Shown: piece by piece, positions 26,693 to 37,662 of the stretch | How the letters are laid out: each line of letters starts with the position of its first letter | Numbering within the stretch: position 1 is the stretch's first letter | Origin: Shewanella psychromarinicola | GTDB taxonomy: Bacteria; Pseudomonadota; Gammaproteobacteria; Enterobacterales; Shewanellaceae | Assembly: GCF_003855155.1 (NCBI RefSeq) | Contig: NZ_CP034073.1 | Span: forward strand, 4,898,001 to 4,962,000 | Length of the DNA stretch: 64,000 bases | Direction: 5' to 3' | Notes under the pieces: model-generated | Database searches by the model: none | What the model saw: the letters and a program-made list of their open reading frames with translations, nothing else | Told to the model about the DNA's origin: nothing | Position numbers and translations under genes: made by a program

Positions 26693-29077
26693 ATGAGTTT
26701 AGACAATCACAGTGCATTAATTGAACAACTCAAACCACTGTTCATGGAACCTGATTTTCAGGACGTGTTCGAACAGTTAACTTTTGACGAATCTAATTCA
26801 ACCCGTTTTCTTTTGAAAATGGAGTTAAACCGTATCTCATCTTTATGCACCCGAATTATTGATTTGCGTCATAAAACGGAACTGCCCTGTGAAGAAGTCA
26901 TCGTCGCCAATCAAAAGCACTTTCTAGACGCACCCGCTAAAGAAGCCTTGTTACAAGCACTGCCGTTATACCGTAACAAATATACCCTAGGGGTATATGA
27001 GCACGTTATACAAACCCATAAATCACGGCGCATTAAGCTAAGAGAAAATGGCCCAGTCGAGATTGTTAACCAAGAAAATCCATTTCTTGTACCTGGAGTC
27101 GTACTCGGCAGCTACTTTAATCGCTGCGAAGAACGCATGAATTATAGCATTCGGATTATGGTTTCTCAGCAAGGAATAACTGAAGTTAATGGCGTTACCC
27201 TTGATTTATCCGTCGGCGGTGCCCGCATTAAGTTGCCATTAAAACATCACTTAGACCAAGACAAGCCATTACGGGTAAAGCTACTAGAACTCGGTGATGA
27301 ATTTTACCTAGAAGATTTACAGCAAGGCGTTGATTATCAAATAGTCGATATTCAAAATAAAGATGATAGTGCTATCTTTAGACTGAAAAGACTTGGCGGC
27401 GCAGAGGCATTAGATAACGTGCTATCCAAGCTTATCCGCAGCTATAAATTTCGTTATAAAGTGGATGTCAACGACGTCATTGTAACGGCGACAGGATTGG
27501 GTTATGAACGTCACTACTTACCGCTATTAACGCATTTACCGCTGTTTGTTTCTATTATTAACGGCAAGCCAGAGATAACCCACCAATTGCTGGGTAGAGG
27601 TAACCAACCGATCCAACATTATTTTCAAGATGAAAATAAAATCAGTCAGTTGCCTAGTTTAATTAATAGCAAGCGCTTAAGCCAACTAATCAAATACCCA
27701 AGCAATAGCGATTATTGCTACCTCTTCAGTTTTACCCATAAGACTAACGGTAAATTATACTTTTATTCTGCTAACTTAGCAGAGCTTAAAGCGACCAAAA
27801 ATACCCATTTATTTCTAGGCTTTGCCTCAGCAAAAGCCAGTTGGCGAGTGTTTAAAATTATCACCCAGCCGATTGATCACAGTAAAAACTACAAAACATC
27901 GACCTTACCGGGTGATGATGCACGCTATGCTGCCCTAACAGAGCAACAATTATCTCAATTTAGCCATACTTTACAATTAATTGATTTAACTAATAAAGAT
28001 GCTCGTAAAGACTATCAATCTTGGTCTGTTCAATCCGATGTTAATGGCTTAAAGATTTTTGCTCAAGCTAAAGTTAACCAAAACAGTATCAAAAAAGTAT
28101 CCATGCCATTTAGTGAACGGCGCCATGAGGCTCGATTCGTGTTTAAAACCTTAGTGACGATCGAACAAGGTGGTAAACAGGTTACAGGCATCTCTCATGA
28201 TATTTCGAGCAGAGGTTTACAACTGACTTTAGAACAATCAACTAACTTTACTGAACCTGGTGCCGTGTCATTGTCATTTCCACGTCTTCAAGCCGCAGCT
28301 GGCAAGGCCAATTTAACCCATTTACCTTATCAATTAATTCGTAGCAGGATGAATGGATTGACCTTGCATTTAAGTGCCACCATTGGTCATTCACCGCACG
28401 AAGGCGTCGAGTTTTTAAATAAACTCATTGCCCACAATAAACAAAAACTCGAACAATTATCAGATAATGAAGGTCAACAAAAAGAATTGGCCGATGGCAT
28501 GAAAAACCTTGTTATGCGTCAGTTACCTGGGGTGCCTTACTTTATCGAAAAAACAGTAAAAGCCGCAAAAATGGCTTATATCGGTATCGGCACGACAACC
28601 GACGAAATCAGCCATCTATTTGCCCAAGACAGTGACAAAGTGCTGCAGTACAATTTACTGCCACTATTGGACAACAATGTATTAAAACAACAGATTATAG
28701 ATCCTCTCAAATTGATGAAACCGAATCACGAAATGGGCTTTTTTGAGGTGTTTATGCAACTCACTCGCCATCCTAGAGGTGCAGTGCAGATCCAATGTAA
28801 GCTCAAATCTGAACTGGGTAACAACGCGCAACAGATTCAATTTATTACCCAGAGTAAAAAAGTCGGTCACTTTATGGCATTAAGAGTGTATGTAGGAGCA
28901 ACAGACAAGCCCGATATGAGCTATATTAGACGCGAGCTAGAATATATCCACATTCATGCTCACCACCGAGCAAAGCAGTTGGAAGAACAATTGTGGAAAG
29001 TTATCGGTTCAGGTGAATTATTGGATATTACCACTGAAGTTGAAATCCGTTTCCCAAGTGTAATGGCGCTTGTTTAA
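26693..29077 (+). CDS. Large protein with two PilZ domains
   Basis: A 794-residue soluble protein. One PilZ-like domain lies at about residues 147-240 (RMNYSIRI... TLDLSVGGARIKL) and a better-conserved one at about 470-580, with RRHEAR as the RxxxR motif and HDISSRGLQ as the D/NxSxxG motif. The long remaining parts are unassigned. It probably binds cyclic-di-GMP through the second domain and perhaps the first. The target is unknown; related proteins are linked to surface behaviour. Two PilZ genes flanking radA, with GGDEF/EAL genes elsewhere in the window, show an active cyclic-di-GMP network. Confidence 0.87.
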   Translation: MSLDNHSALIEQLKPLFMEPDFQDVFEQLTFDESNSTRFLLKMELNRISSLCTRIIDLRHKTELPCEEVIVANQKHFLDAPAKEALLQALPLYRNKYTLGVYEHVIQTHKSRRIKLRENGPVEIVNQENPFLVPGVVLGSYFNRCEERMNYSIRIMVSQQGITEVNGVTLDLSVGGARIKLPLKHHLDQDKPLRVKLLELGDEFYLEDLQQGVDYQIVDIQNKDDSAIFRLKRLGGAEALDNVLSKLIRSYKFRYKVDVNDVIVTATGLGYERHYLPLLTHLPLFVSIINGKPEITHQLLGRGNQPIQHYFQDENKISQLPSLINSKRLSQLIKYPSNSDYCYLFSFTHKTNGKLYFYSANLAELKATKNTHLFLGFASAKASWRVFKIITQPIDHSKNYKTSTLPGDDARYAALTEQQLSQFSHTLQLIDLTNKDARKDYQSWSVQSDVNGLKIFAQAKVNQNSIKKVSMPFSERRHEARFVFKTLVTIEQGGKQVTGISHDISSRGLQLTLEQSTNFTEPGAVSLSFPRLQAAAGKANLTHLPYQLIRSRMNGLTLHLSATIGHSPHEGVEFLNKLIAHNKQKLEQLSDNEGQQKELADGMKNLVMRQLPGVPYFIEKTVKAAKMAYIGIGTTTDEISHLFAQDSDKVLQYNLLPLLDNNVLKQQIIDPLKLMKPNHEMGFFEVFMQLTRHPRGAVQIQCKLKSELGNNAQQIQFITQSKKVGHFMALRVYVGATDKPDMSYIRRELEYIHIHAHHRAKQLEEQLWKVIGSGELLDITTEVEIRFPSVMALV

Positions 29078-29113
29078 CCAATCTTTAACTCACTTCAACT
29101 CGGCTTAAGAGCT

Positions 29114-29264
29114 GGGATAAATAAACCAAAATCAGAGTATTTGACCTATTTAATATCGAACTTGAGATTTGTTTTGCTAACAAGGCGCATCGAGCGAGCC
29201 TATTGCAAGTCAATACAACGCAGTGAGCGGGACAAAGGATTGTTTGATAACCGTTTATTATCCC
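29114..29264. repeat. MITE-like repeat, copy A (151 bp)
   Basis: Terminal inverted repeats GGGATAAATAAACC (left) and GGGATAATAAACGG (reverse complement of right) enclose a non-coding core with TTTAATATCGAACTTG, AGCCTATTGCAAGTCAAT and TTTGATAACC. Copies B (49112) and C (59379) share this structure. Confidence 0.75.
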
Positions 29265-29277
29265 GAACTAAGGTTAA

Positions 29278-30192
29278 CTAACCTGACAATGATAAATACC
29301 ATTGTTTAATTTGTACAAAGTGATCTTGCTCGGCTTGTCGATCAGTCAACATCCCCGCATGATCATAGTCCAATAAATTGCCCTTTTCTTTGGCGAGCAA
29401 AGTGTACTTAACCTGGCTAAAACCGCATTCATCTATCATATCGCGCACATCGGATGGATTGCCTAAAACATGATCGTTTTTACCAGCGATAAACCATGCT
29501 GGCGGCCACACTGCTTTTGCTGCCGCTTGGGCATAATGAAAATTATCGTCATGATCAATCCAATCACCCCTGACCCAATCAATGGTTTGTAATAATGATG
29601 CACTGCTCTCATTATCCATGCCGACGCGAAATCGACTGGCGTCAAAATAGCCTTGCCTGGCAATGCAAAATGGCGCAAACCGATTCCAGAAAAAATCGAC
29701 CATCAACCATTTTTTAAGTGATCTCACCTTGATAGTACGTTTACAACCAAAGGTGAGTAACGAGGCAACGCTTGACTGTAAATGAGTATACCGAGCCAAG
29801 CTGCTCGCCATTAATACCCCGCCCCATGAATGGGCACACCAATGCACTTTATTAACTAAAGGATGACGCTGTAAAATAAACTGTTGCACCAATGGCAATT
29901 GTTCACGGATCACTTCACCTTGACCCAACGTAAAGTCGCGATGAATTTTAGGCTCACTTAACCCTCGCCCCGCGGTATCCATCACATAAATATCAAAGCC
30001 AGCTTTAGCTAAAAAACAGCCTAAACCACGGCCTGAGTCACTATAAAACACCCGTCCATTAGACATAGCACCATGCAGCATCAAAATAGGCACCCCAAGA
30101 GCCGTTGGCGTAGTATGACGAATGTGTCGCAGATGCAATTGGCCATTACGGTAAGGGATAAACAGTGAGTCTTGTTGGATATCTGTTGTCAA
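29278..30192 (-). CDS. Alpha/beta hydrolase
   Basis: A 304-residue alpha/beta-hydrolase. The oxyanion-region HGAMSNG is at about residues 40-46, the nucleophile elbow AHSWGG (GxSxG variant with Ser near residue 123) is in the middle, a PAWFIAGKNDHVLG acid region is present, and the catalytic His is in DYDHAGMLT near residue 280. No signal peptide is seen. The substrate cannot be predicted; it is probably a cytoplasmic esterase or lipase. It stands alone between a MITE-like repeat and the serB-derived array. Confidence 0.85.
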   Translation of the reverse strand: MTTDIQQDSLFIPYRNGQLHLRHIRHTTPTALGVPILMLHGAMSNGRVFYSDSGRGLGCFLAKAGFDIYVMDTAGRGLSEPKIHRDFTLGQGEVIREQLPLVQQFILQRHPLVNKVHWCAHSWGGVLMASSLARYTHLQSSVASLLTFGCKRTIKVRSLKKWLMVDFFWNRFAPFCIARQGYFDASRFRVGMDNESSASLLQTIDWVRGDWIDHDDNFHYAQAAAKAVWPPAWFIAGKNDHVLGNPSDVRDMIDECGFSQVKYTLLAKEKGNLLDYDHAGMLTDRQAEQDHFVQIKQWYLSLSG

Positions 30193-30324
30193 AATAGGCA
30201 GTTATGTTAGTAATAATGAATCTCAAACTAACACTACTGCCGTGAAACACAACTAGAATAGAGTCTTCATTCTAGTGGTAACCTTAATGCTTATCCTGAG
30301 CTAAGATGATGTAATACCATTTAT

Positions 30325-31200
30325 CAGTATGTACACTGCACCAACGACCTACCCGCTACGCCTGTAACAAAAACACTAACGCGCGTAAATCAACATGGTG
30401 TCTTGTATTAGCACATCTGCAGCGGCAATTAATGTAGGCTTGCCATTCATCAGAATGTACACTGCGCCAACGACCTACCCGCTACGCCTGTAATAAAAAC
30501 ACTAACGCGCGTAAATCAACATGGTGTCTTGTATTAGCACATCTGCAGCGGCAATTAATGTAGGCTTGCCATTCATCAGTATGTACACTGCGCCAACGAC
30601 CTCCGTGCTACGCCTGTAATAAAAACACTAACGCAAGTAAATCAACAGCTTGCCTTATATTAGCACATCTGCAGCGGCAATTAATGTAGGCGAGCCATTC
30701 ATCAGAATGTACACTGCGCCAACGACCTACCCGCTATGCCTGTAATAAAAACACTAACACGCGTAAATCAACATGGTGTCTTGTATTAGCACATCTGCAG
30801 CGGCAATTAATGTAGGCTTGGCATTCATCAGAATGTACACTGCGCCAACGACCTACCCGCTACGCCTGCAATAAAAACACTAACGCGCGTAAATCAACAT
30901 GGTGTCTTGTATTAGCACATCTGCAGCGGCAATTAATGTAGGCTTGGCATTCATCAGAATGTACACTGCGCCAACTGCCTACCCGCTACGCCTGTAATAA
31001 AAACACTAACGCGCGTAAATCAACATGGTGTCTTGTATTAGCACATCTGCAGCGGCAATTAATGTAGGCTTGCCATTCATCAGAATGTACACTGCGCCAA
31101 CGACCTACCCGCTACGCCTGTAATAAAAACACTAACGCGCGTAAATCAACATGGTGTATTGACACATCTGCAGCGGCAATTAATGTAGGCTTGCCATGAA
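30325..31200. repeat. Seven-unit tandem array of the serB 3' end (126-bp unit)
   Basis: Units start at 30325, 30451, 30577, 30703, 30829, 30955 and 31081. Six are exactly 126 bp, and the seventh (about 121 bp) is the real 3' end of serB. Each unit contains, on the minus strand, sequence for GKPTLIAAADV, a short stretch, then the equivalents of VDLRALVFLLQA and the stop. In the six extra units a five-base difference breaks the frame after AADV, so they are non-coding copies. Conservation between units is high. Confidence 0.92.
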
Positions 31201-32098
31201 ATGCCACACCTAAATCGGCAGCTTGGATCATCGCAATGTCATTGGCACCATCACCAATCGCCACTCGTTGCCCTGATGCAATGGCCCATTGTTCGGCGCA
31301 CTGACTAACCACTTTCGCCTTAAATTGAGCATCAACAACTTGACCAGTCACTTCGCCACTGAGCTTGCCATCCACAATAACCAGTTCGTTGGCAAACGCG
31401 GCATCCAGACCCAGTAATGTTTTTAAATAGCTCACAAAGGGTGTAAAACCACCGGATGCGACCACCAATTTCCATTGATGCGATTTTAGCTCGGCTAACA
31501 TGGCTTCAAGACCGGGCATTAACGGTAACGTATCGCACAGTTCTTGAATAATGGCAGCATCGGCACCAGCAAGCTTACTGACCCGTAGCCTTAAAGACTG
31601 CTCAAAATCTAACTCACCACGCATTGCGCTTGCCGTGACTGCGGCAACGCCTTCACCAACACCAGCCATGGCAGCGAGTTCGTCAATACATTCAATGTCA
31701 ATGGCAGTAGAGTCCATATCCATCACTAACAAACCCGGTTGATTTAGGCGTGCTAAAGGTTGTTGAATAAGTACAATTTCAGCGGCTATATTCTGTGGAA
31801 ATGATGCAATCCATTTATCATTTACTGTTTGAGTCGACAGTTCAAAACCTAATAAATCATTCTGCCTGACTAGCTTTGCGATATGAGCATCGGATGAAAT
31901 TAACGATAACCAAGATTCAATCTCAGTTGAGCATTCAACACTAAAAATAATCCGACAACGATACGGAAAATAAGATTGTAAGCTCAGTAAATAATCAGAT
32001 TCTTGATAACGATATAATACACGTCCTAGATGTTGATATTTATCACAAGTATCTGAAAATAAAAAATTTAGTAAGACATTGTCACGTTGTTCCAGCAT
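31112..32098 (-). CDS. serB: Phosphoserine phosphatase SerB
   Basis: A 328-residue HAD-family enzyme performing the last step of serine synthesis (phosphoserine to serine). Catalytic motifs are intact: VMDMDSTAID (nucleophile and acid Asp), VVASGGFTPF (motif II Ser), and IGDGANDIAMI with the downstream GVAFHGKP. The N-terminal 110 residues form the less conserved regulatory part. The ATG at 32098 is preferred to an adjacent TTG at 32101. It is divergent from smp, as in E. coli. The last about 40 codons lie within unit seven of the 126-bp array, so the array arose from this gene's 3' end. Confidence 0.96.
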   Translation of the reverse strand: MLEQRDNVLLNFLFSDTCDKYQHLGRVLYRYQESDYLLSLQSYFPYRCRIIFSVECSTEIESWLSLISSDAHIAKLVRQNDLLGFELSTQTVNDKWIASFPQNIAAEIVLIQQPLARLNQPGLLVMDMDSTAIDIECIDELAAMAGVGEGVAAVTASAMRGELDFEQSLRLRVSKLAGADAAIIQELCDTLPLMPGLEAMLAELKSHQWKLVVASGGFTPFVSYLKTLLGLDAAFANELVIVDGKLSGEVTGQVVDAQFKAKVVSQCAEQWAIASGQRVAIGDGANDIAMIQAADLGVAFHGKPTLIAAADVSIHHVDLRALVFLLQA

Positions 32099-32260
32099 CA
32101 ATATGGCCTCTTAGTATGTTACGACTATCTACTGACAAATTTTTCGATTAATATAGCTTTTTGATGATTCTGTGTAATGGGACCGGCACTTAATGGCTGC
32201 TCGACAAAAAACAGCCTCAAGACAGCTTCCAATTAAATAGAAAAAACACTAAGGATTAAA

Positions 32261-32935
32261 GTGATTTTTGTTAAAGGTCTTAAGAAAAGACAAAAATTCA
32301 GCAGGATTGTGCAAATCATAGTGGCAATAGCGCTGATCTTCGGTCTGATGTACTTGTGGCAATCGAGTTTACGTAATGGTCAAAAATTACTAAATTCACA
32401 AACAAAAGTGATGGCAAGATTGTTAGCACAGCAAGCCGCTAATGGTGCCGCTCCGGCGATGTTTCTGCAAAATGATGAACAGCTGCAATGGTTAGCATCA
32501 GCACTGGCTGCAGATCCCAAAGTGATGTCGGTCAATATCTATAATTCGCAAGGTGTCAGGTTAGCCTTTGCCCAAAGCGTATCTTATGAAAGCTTAGAAG
32601 CGGACTCAGAGGCGTTAAAAGGCTTATTAAAGCCGTATCCTCCTTTAATTGAAAACGTCATTCAAGATGATAACAATTTAGGCTATGTCGAAGTGCGTTT
32701 AAATCTGGATATCTTTTTTGACGAAATTAAAATCTTGCATGAACAGAATATGGAATTACAGCAAATGATGTTGATCGTAGCGGGCTTCATTGGCTTATTA
32801 CTTTCACGGGCTTTATCATTTAAACGAGCAGATTTTGATCGCCGAAGGACTCGGGTCAAATTACATAAAAAAACCAAAAAAATATCGTTGACTCCCCAGC
32901 CGACTTCCGAAGCCGATACCGATAAAAGCCAGTAA
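32261..32935 (+). CDS. smp: AhpA/Smp-family membrane protein
   Basis: A 224-residue protein of the Smp/YtjB family (also AhpA). One hydrophobic helix lies near residues 18-36 (IVQIIVAIALIFGLMYLW) and another at about 168-185 (MMLIVAGFIGLLLSRAL), with a periplasmic domain between them and a basic cytoplasmic tail. Function is poorly defined; the family is a membrane partner gene next to serB in many gammaproteobacteria. The start is a GTG with AAGGA upstream. It is divergent from serB. Confidence 0.87.
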   Translation: MIFVKGLKKRQKFSRIVQIIVAIALIFGLMYLWQSSLRNGQKLLNSQTKVMARLLAQQAANGAAPAMFLQNDEQLQWLASALAADPKVMSVNIYNSQGVRLAFAQSVSYESLEADSEALKGLLKPYPPLIENVIQDDNNLGYVEVRLNLDIFFDEIKILHEQNMELQQMMLIVAGFIGLLLSRALSFKRADFDRRRTRVKLHKKTKKISLTPQPTSEADTDKSQ

Positions 32936-32947
32936 TCTAAAAAAACA

Positions 32948-32977
32948 AAAATGGGCACTAATCAGTGCCCATTTTAT
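32948..32977. terminator. Terminator between smp and deoD
   Basis: The stem ATGGGCAC/GTGCCCAT (32951-32958 with 32965-32972) is flanked by As and Ts, and serves the convergent smp and deo transcripts. Confidence 0.88.
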
Positions 32978-33006
32978 TATGTACAGTAAAAAATGTACAG
33001 TAAAGA

Positions 33007-33717
33007 TTAGAACGTTAACGCTGCATCTAACGTCATAATAATCATGTCGCTGAATGTTGTTTGACGCTCATCAGATGTGGTTTTCTCACCAGTACGGATA
33101 TGGTCTGATACTGTCGCAACACATAAGGCTTTAGCGCCTAACTCATGTGCAACACCATATAAACCAGCGGCTTCCATTTCGACGCCTAAAATGCCCATTT
33201 TCTCCATAACATCAAACATTTGTGGATCTGGAGTGTAGAATAAATCAGCTGAAAATACATTACCAACACGGACTTTAGTGCCATGTGCTTTAGCAGAGTC
33301 AACCACTGCACTTAATAAACTGTAATCAGCAATTGCGGCAAAGTCATTATCTTTAAAGCGTAAACGGTTCACTCTAGAATCAGTACAAGCACCCATACCA
33401 ATAATCACGTCGCGTACTTTTACGTCAGTGCTAATCGCACCACAAGTACCAACACGGATTAGGTTCTTAACACCGTAGTCTTTGATTAACTCGTGTGCAT
33501 AGATAGAGCAAGATGGAATGCCCATACCTGACCCCATAACAGAAATACGTTTACCTTTATAAGTACCGGTAAAACCTAGCATGTTACGAACGTCAGTGAC
33601 TTGTTCAACATTTTCTAAAAATGTTTCAGCTATATATTTCGCACGAAGTGGATCGCCAGGAAATAAAACTGTCTCAGCAAATGCGCCTTCTACTGCATTA
33701 ATGTGTGGTGTAGCCAT
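33007..33717 (-). CDS. deoD: Purine nucleoside phosphorylase DeoD
   Basis: A 236-residue hexameric-type purine nucleoside phosphorylase. It has [32 protein letters not shown] and the base-binding end [13 protein letters not shown] and SDHIRTGE. It cleaves purine (deoxy)ribonucleosides with phosphate to base and sugar-1-phosphate. It is the last gene of the leftward deo operon, 103 bases after deoB. Length and start are those of the E. coli enzyme. Confidence 0.97.
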   Translation of the reverse strand: MATPHINAVEGAFAETVLFPGDPLRAKYIAETFLENVEQVTDVRNMLGFTGTYKGKRISVMGSGMGIPSCSIYAHELIKDYGVKNLIRVGTCGAISTDVKVRDVIIGMGACTDSRVNRLRFKDNDFAAIADYSLLSAVVDSAKAHGTKVRVGNVFSADLFYTPDPQMFDVMEKMGILGVEMEAAGLYGVAHELGAKALCVATVSDHIRTGEKTTSDERQTTFSDMIIMTLDAALTF

Positions 33718-33820
33718 TTGTATAACCCCTATATTTATATATTATTTAGTATTGCTTAATTATGTTTACAGTTTAGCAAAACCATTGAACTTTAAATAGA
33801 ACCGTCGTTTGCAATTATGG

Positions 33821-35038
33821 CTAATTAATAAAAGATTCACCATAATCCATTGGTTCTAGTTCAAAATAACTCGCAATAGACTGACCAATATCAGCAAAAG
33901 ACTGACGACGCCCCAATGAACCCGCAGGTAAACCTGCACCATAGGCTAATACAGGAACACGCTCACGAGTGTGTTCAGTGCCAACCCAAGTAGGATCGCA
34001 GCCGTGATCAGCAGTGAAAACCACTAAATCGTCAGGTTGCAAAATCGCTAACAGTTCGGGTAAACGCGAATCAAAATACTCAAGTGCTTTAGCATAACCA
34101 GCGGTATCACGGCGGTGGCCATAATGAGAGTCAAAATCAACAAAATTAGTAAATACTATGGTGTTATCACCAGCACGGTTAATTTGCGTTAATGTTTGAT
34201 CAAATAACTCTTCAAGCCCGGTGGCTTTAAACTGCTGAGTAATACCACTGTGAGCATATATATCAGAAATCTTACCGATACTCACCACGTCACCGCCAGC
34301 GTCTTTAAGCTTATCTAATACGGTTGGCGCAGGGGGCAATACGGCATAATCATGACGGTTACCAGTACGCACAAAATCAGCATCGCCAGTTCCGACAAAC
34401 GGACGTGCAATCACACGGCCAATGTTATAAGGCTCTAACTCTTCACGGGCGATTTTGCACAAGTTGTATAAGTTTTCTAAACCAAAGCTTTCTTCATGAC
34501 AAGCGATTTGGAAAACAGAGTCTGCAGAAGTATAGAAAATAGGCTTGCCTGTTTTCATGTGTTCTTCGCCTAACTCTTCTAGAATTTTAGTACCCGATGC
34601 ATGACTGTTGCCTAGAAAATCTTCTAAACCAGCACGCTCAAGAATTTTATCGGTTAACTCTTTTGGGAATGAGTTGGTCAAATCACTAAAATAGCCCCAT
34701 TCATAAAGAACAGGAACACCGGCCATTTCCCAGTGCCCACTTGGGGTATCTTTACCTGAACTTAATTCGTCTGCATGGCCATAAGCACCAATAATCTCGA
34801 CATTATCATCAAATCCTGCAGCAAACTGACCCGTGCTTTCAAAACCAGCATGACCTAAGCCTAAGCGAGCAAGATTAGGCAACTTCAATGGCCCTTGACG
34901 GCCGATATCGGCTCGGCCTTCTGCACAAGCTTGAGCGATGTGACCAAAAGTATCTGAGCCAACATCACCAAACTTATCGGCATCAGTAGCAGCTCCTACT
35001 CCAAAAGAGTCGAGCATTAAGATAAAAGTACGTTTCAT
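33821..35038 (-). CDS. deoB: Phosphopentomutase DeoB
   Basis: A 405-residue metalloenzyme of the alkaline-phosphatase superfamily converting (deoxy)ribose-1-phosphate to the 5-phosphate. Metal ligands are visible in [22 protein letters not shown] (active Thr), [15 protein letters not shown] and [11 protein letters not shown]. It lies 12 bases after deoA on the same strand, in one operon. The product feeds DeoC. The gene is intact and of normal length. Confidence 0.97.
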   Translation of the reverse strand: MKRTFILMLDSFGVGAATDADKFGDVGSDTFGHIAQACAEGRADIGRQGPLKLPNLARLGLGHAGFESTGQFAAGFDDNVEIIGAYGHADELSSGKDTPSGHWEMAGVPVLYEWGYFSDLTNSFPKELTDKILERAGLEDFLGNSHASGTKILEELGEEHMKTGKPIFYTSADSVFQIACHEESFGLENLYNLCKIAREELEPYNIGRVIARPFVGTGDADFVRTGNRHDYAVLPPAPTVLDKLKDAGGDVVSIGKISDIYAHSGITQQFKATGLEELFDQTLTQINRAGDNTIVFTNFVDFDSHYGHRRDTAGYAKALEYFDSRLPELLAILQPDDLVVFTADHGCDPTWVGTEHTRERVPVLAYGAGLPAGSLGRRQSFADIGQSIASYFELEPMDYGESFIN

Positions 35039-35050
35039 TATGTCTTTCCT

Positions 35051-36382
35051 TTATAAATCTGAAGCGCGAATATAACGATATATTTCAGGCGTCTTCTCAG
35101 GCGCGCTATCGCCAATAATAACCGCTTGCTGAATAGCCGCGGCAGCTTCTGCAAACGCATCTTCAGATTGAGCATGGATCATCGCTAACGGGATATCTTT
35201 GTTAACTGCCTGACCGAGTGCGCATACTTGAGTTAATCCAACACTATAATCCAGTGTATCTCCTGGTTTACGACGTCCGCCACCTAAGGTCACAACCGCT
35301 AAACCAAGTTCTCGTGTATCCATTTTGTAAGCAAAGCCAGATGTATTGGCGTATACAGGGCGAATAATCTTCGCGTGAGGTAAATACTTATCGTATGACT
35401 CAACAAAATCTGTTGGGCCACCTAAACCCGCCACCATTTTAGCAAATGCCTCTGCCGCTTTGCCATTATCTAATACAGTATTAAGTTTATTACGTGCTTC
35501 TGCTTCGTTGTGTGCAATACCACCCAAAACAAGCATTTCTGCACATAAACCCATAGTGACCGCATATAAACGAGGGTTACGATATTGACCTGTTAAAAAG
35601 TTAATCGCCTCACGCACTTCAACCGCATTACCTGCGCAAGAAGCCAATACCTGATTCATGTCGGTCAGCAATGCAGTTGTTTTTGTGCCAGCACCATTAG
35701 CTACCGCAGTAATACTACGAGCTAATTCTTCAGATGCCTCGTAGGTTGGCATAAATGCGCCACTGCCTACTTTGACATCCATTGCTAGCGCATCTAAACC
35801 TGCGGCTAATTTTTTAGATAAAATTGAGGCGGTGATAAGTGAAATAGATTCAACCGTTGCGGTATTATCGCGGATTGAATAAAAACGTTTATCGGCAGGA
35901 ACAAGATCGCCCGTTTGGCCAATAATGGCCACACCAGCATCTTTTACCACTTTGCGGAATAATTCACTTGACGGTTCAGTTTGATAGCCTGGAATAGCAT
36001 CAAATTTATCTAGCGTACCGCCAGTATGACCTAGGCCACGCCCCGAAATCATCGGCACATAACCACCACAAGCTGCAGCCATAGGACCAAGCATTAGGCT
36101 TATGACATCGCCTACACCACCGGTACTATGTTTATCGATAATAGGGCCATCAAGGCCGAGTGAATCCCAATTTAATACGGCTCCGGAATCTCGCATTGCT
36201 ATCGTTAATGCAATACGTTCGTCCATATTCATATCTTTGAAGTACACCGCCATGCCGAACGCAGCAATTTGGCCTTCAGAAACCGTGTTATGGGTGATGC
36301 CATCAACAAAAAATTGAATTTCTGCAGTACTTAGTGCATCGCCGTTACGTTTTTTACGGATAATCTCTTGAGCAAGAAACAT
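35051..36382 (-). CDS. deoA: Thymidine phosphorylase DeoA
   Basis: A 443-residue pyrimidine nucleoside phosphorylase cleaving thymidine and deoxyuridine with phosphate. The family signature [15 protein letters not shown] lies near residue 80, and [20 protein letters not shown] follows. It is third from last in the order deoC-deoA-deoB-deoD. The gap to deoC is 126 bases, larger than the other gaps in the operon but with no terminator visible. Confidence 0.97.
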   Translation of the reverse strand: MFLAQEIIRKKRNGDALSTAEIQFFVDGITHNTVSEGQIAAFGMAVYFKDMNMDERIALTIAMRDSGAVLNWDSLGLDGPIIDKHSTGGVGDVISLMLGPMAAACGGYVPMISGRGLGHTGGTLDKFDAIPGYQTEPSSELFRKVVKDAGVAIIGQTGDLVPADKRFYSIRDNTATVESISLITASILSKKLAAGLDALAMDVKVGSGAFMPTYEASEELARSITAVANGAGTKTTALLTDMNQVLASCAGNAVEVREAINFLTGQYRNPRLYAVTMGLCAEMLVLGGIAHNEAEARNKLNTVLDNGKAAEAFAKMVAGLGGPTDFVESYDKYLPHAKIIRPVYANTSGFAYKMDTRELGLAVVTLGGGRRKPGDTLDYSVGLTQVCALGQAVNKDIPLAMIHAQSEDAFAEAAAAIQQAVIIGDSAPEKTPEIYRYIRASDL

Positions 36383-36508
36383 ATTGAGTCCCTATTAGGC
36401 AATCCAACACCTTTAGGATCGCCATTAATATCTGGAATGTCATCAATTGATGACGCTTTGCATAACGATAATTCATCATCCAAAGTGGCTATTAGCGCAT
36501 TGTACGAA

Positions 36509-37282
36509 TTAGTAGCCTGAAGTAGGCGTAGGCGCTTCAGTCAATTCGAGCGTATGCAACAAGCTATTTAATAAGCTAGATGCACCAAAACGGAATGTCT
36601 GCGGACTGACCCAATCTGCACCTAAAATACGCTCAGCTAAGGCTAAAAACTCTGCCGTTTTCGCTGCATCTCGCACGCCGCCAGCAGGCTTAAAACCAAC
36701 CTGACGGTTTTTCTCGCTGATGACGGTTAACATAATTTCAGCAGCTTCAAGCGTGGCATTAACCGCAACTTTCCCCGTCGAAGTTTTGATGAAATCAGCA
36801 CCTGCATCAATCGCTAATTCAGAGGCTTTACGGATAAGTGCGGGATCTTTTAACTCACCAGATTCGATAATAACTTTCAACAAGACATCATCACCACACT
36901 CTTCTTTACACGCTTTAACCAGTTCAAAGCCAACCGTCTCATTGCCTGCCATTAAAGCACGGTATGGGAACACGACATCAACTTCATCAGCGCCATAGGC
37001 AATGGCAGCGCGAGTTTCTAATACCGCTATAGCGATATCATCATTACCGTGTGGGAAGTTGGTCACTGTAGCAATCTTAATGTCTTCACAATCAAGTTCA
37101 TTAAGTGTTTTACGTGCAATAGGAATAAAGCGAGGATAAATACAAATCGCCGCAGTATTGCCGGCTGGAGACTTGGCTTTGTGGCATAAATCGATCACTT
37201 TTTGATCGGTATCATCGTCATTTAACGTGGTTAAGTCCATTAATGAAATACCGCGTGACGCCGCTTTTTTTAAATCAGTCAT
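36509..37282 (-). CDS. deoC: Deoxyribose-phosphate aldolase DeoC
   Basis: A 257-residue class I aldolase splitting deoxyribose-5-phosphate into acetaldehyde and glyceraldehyde-3-phosphate. The Schiff-base lysine region is [14 protein letters not shown], with a second conserved lysine in [12 protein letters not shown]. It is the first gene of the deoCABD operon. An adjacent tsx-type channel and nupC point to a nucleoside scavenging locus. Regulation by CytR/CRP or DeoR is plausible, but I see no clear operator. Confidence 0.97.
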   Translation of the reverse strand: MTDLKKAASRGISLMDLTTLNDDDTDQKVIDLCHKAKSPAGNTAAICIYPRFIPIARKTLNELDCEDIKIATVTNFPHGNDDIAIAVLETRAAIAYGADEVDVVFPYRALMAGNETVGFELVKACKEECGDDVLLKVIIESGELKDPALIRKASELAIDAGADFIKTSTGKVAVNATLEAAEIMLTVISEKNRQVGFKPAGGVRDAAKTAEFLALAERILGADWVSPQTFRFGASSLLNSLLHTLELTEAPTPTSGY

Positions 37283-37618
37283 AATTGCTCTCCGAAACGA
37301 AAAATCAAAGTCGATAATTTTTTTTCAGGCAACACTATGTAGCTGGCATATTATTATAATTATGGCCGGGCCTTCAGTATTGCCAGTAAATCTAGGTGAT
37401 ATTTACTAACCTAAGTATTCAATCTGATAACGAGTACCACGACTTGAATCCTTGAAGACCGGAAAAGGTAAAACAAAGATATTTGTTTCAACTATTCCGC
37501 GAAAAATCCTTTTTAGCGCGTAAAAATAAGACCTTGTAGAGTACAAACCTTTATATAAAAACACTATTATTGGACAATGATTTTAAATGAAAGTTCGATA
37601 TCCTTGTTTCGGTAAAAT
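37283..37618. other. Intergenic region upstream of deoC
   Basis: This is AT-rich and holds the deoC promoter region. A weak hairpin with A5/T5 arms lies near 37497-37520. No regulator site could be identified with confidence. Confidence 0.4.
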
Positions 37619-37643
37619 ATGGAGCCGCTAAACGCGGCTCCAT
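37619..37643 (-). terminator. Terminator after the tsx-type gene
   Basis: The stem ATGGAGCCGC/GCGGCTCCAT (37619-37628 with 37634-37643) is followed on the minus strand by ATTTTA. Confidence 0.78.
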
Positions 37644-37662
37644 TAAATTATATCTTAAACAA

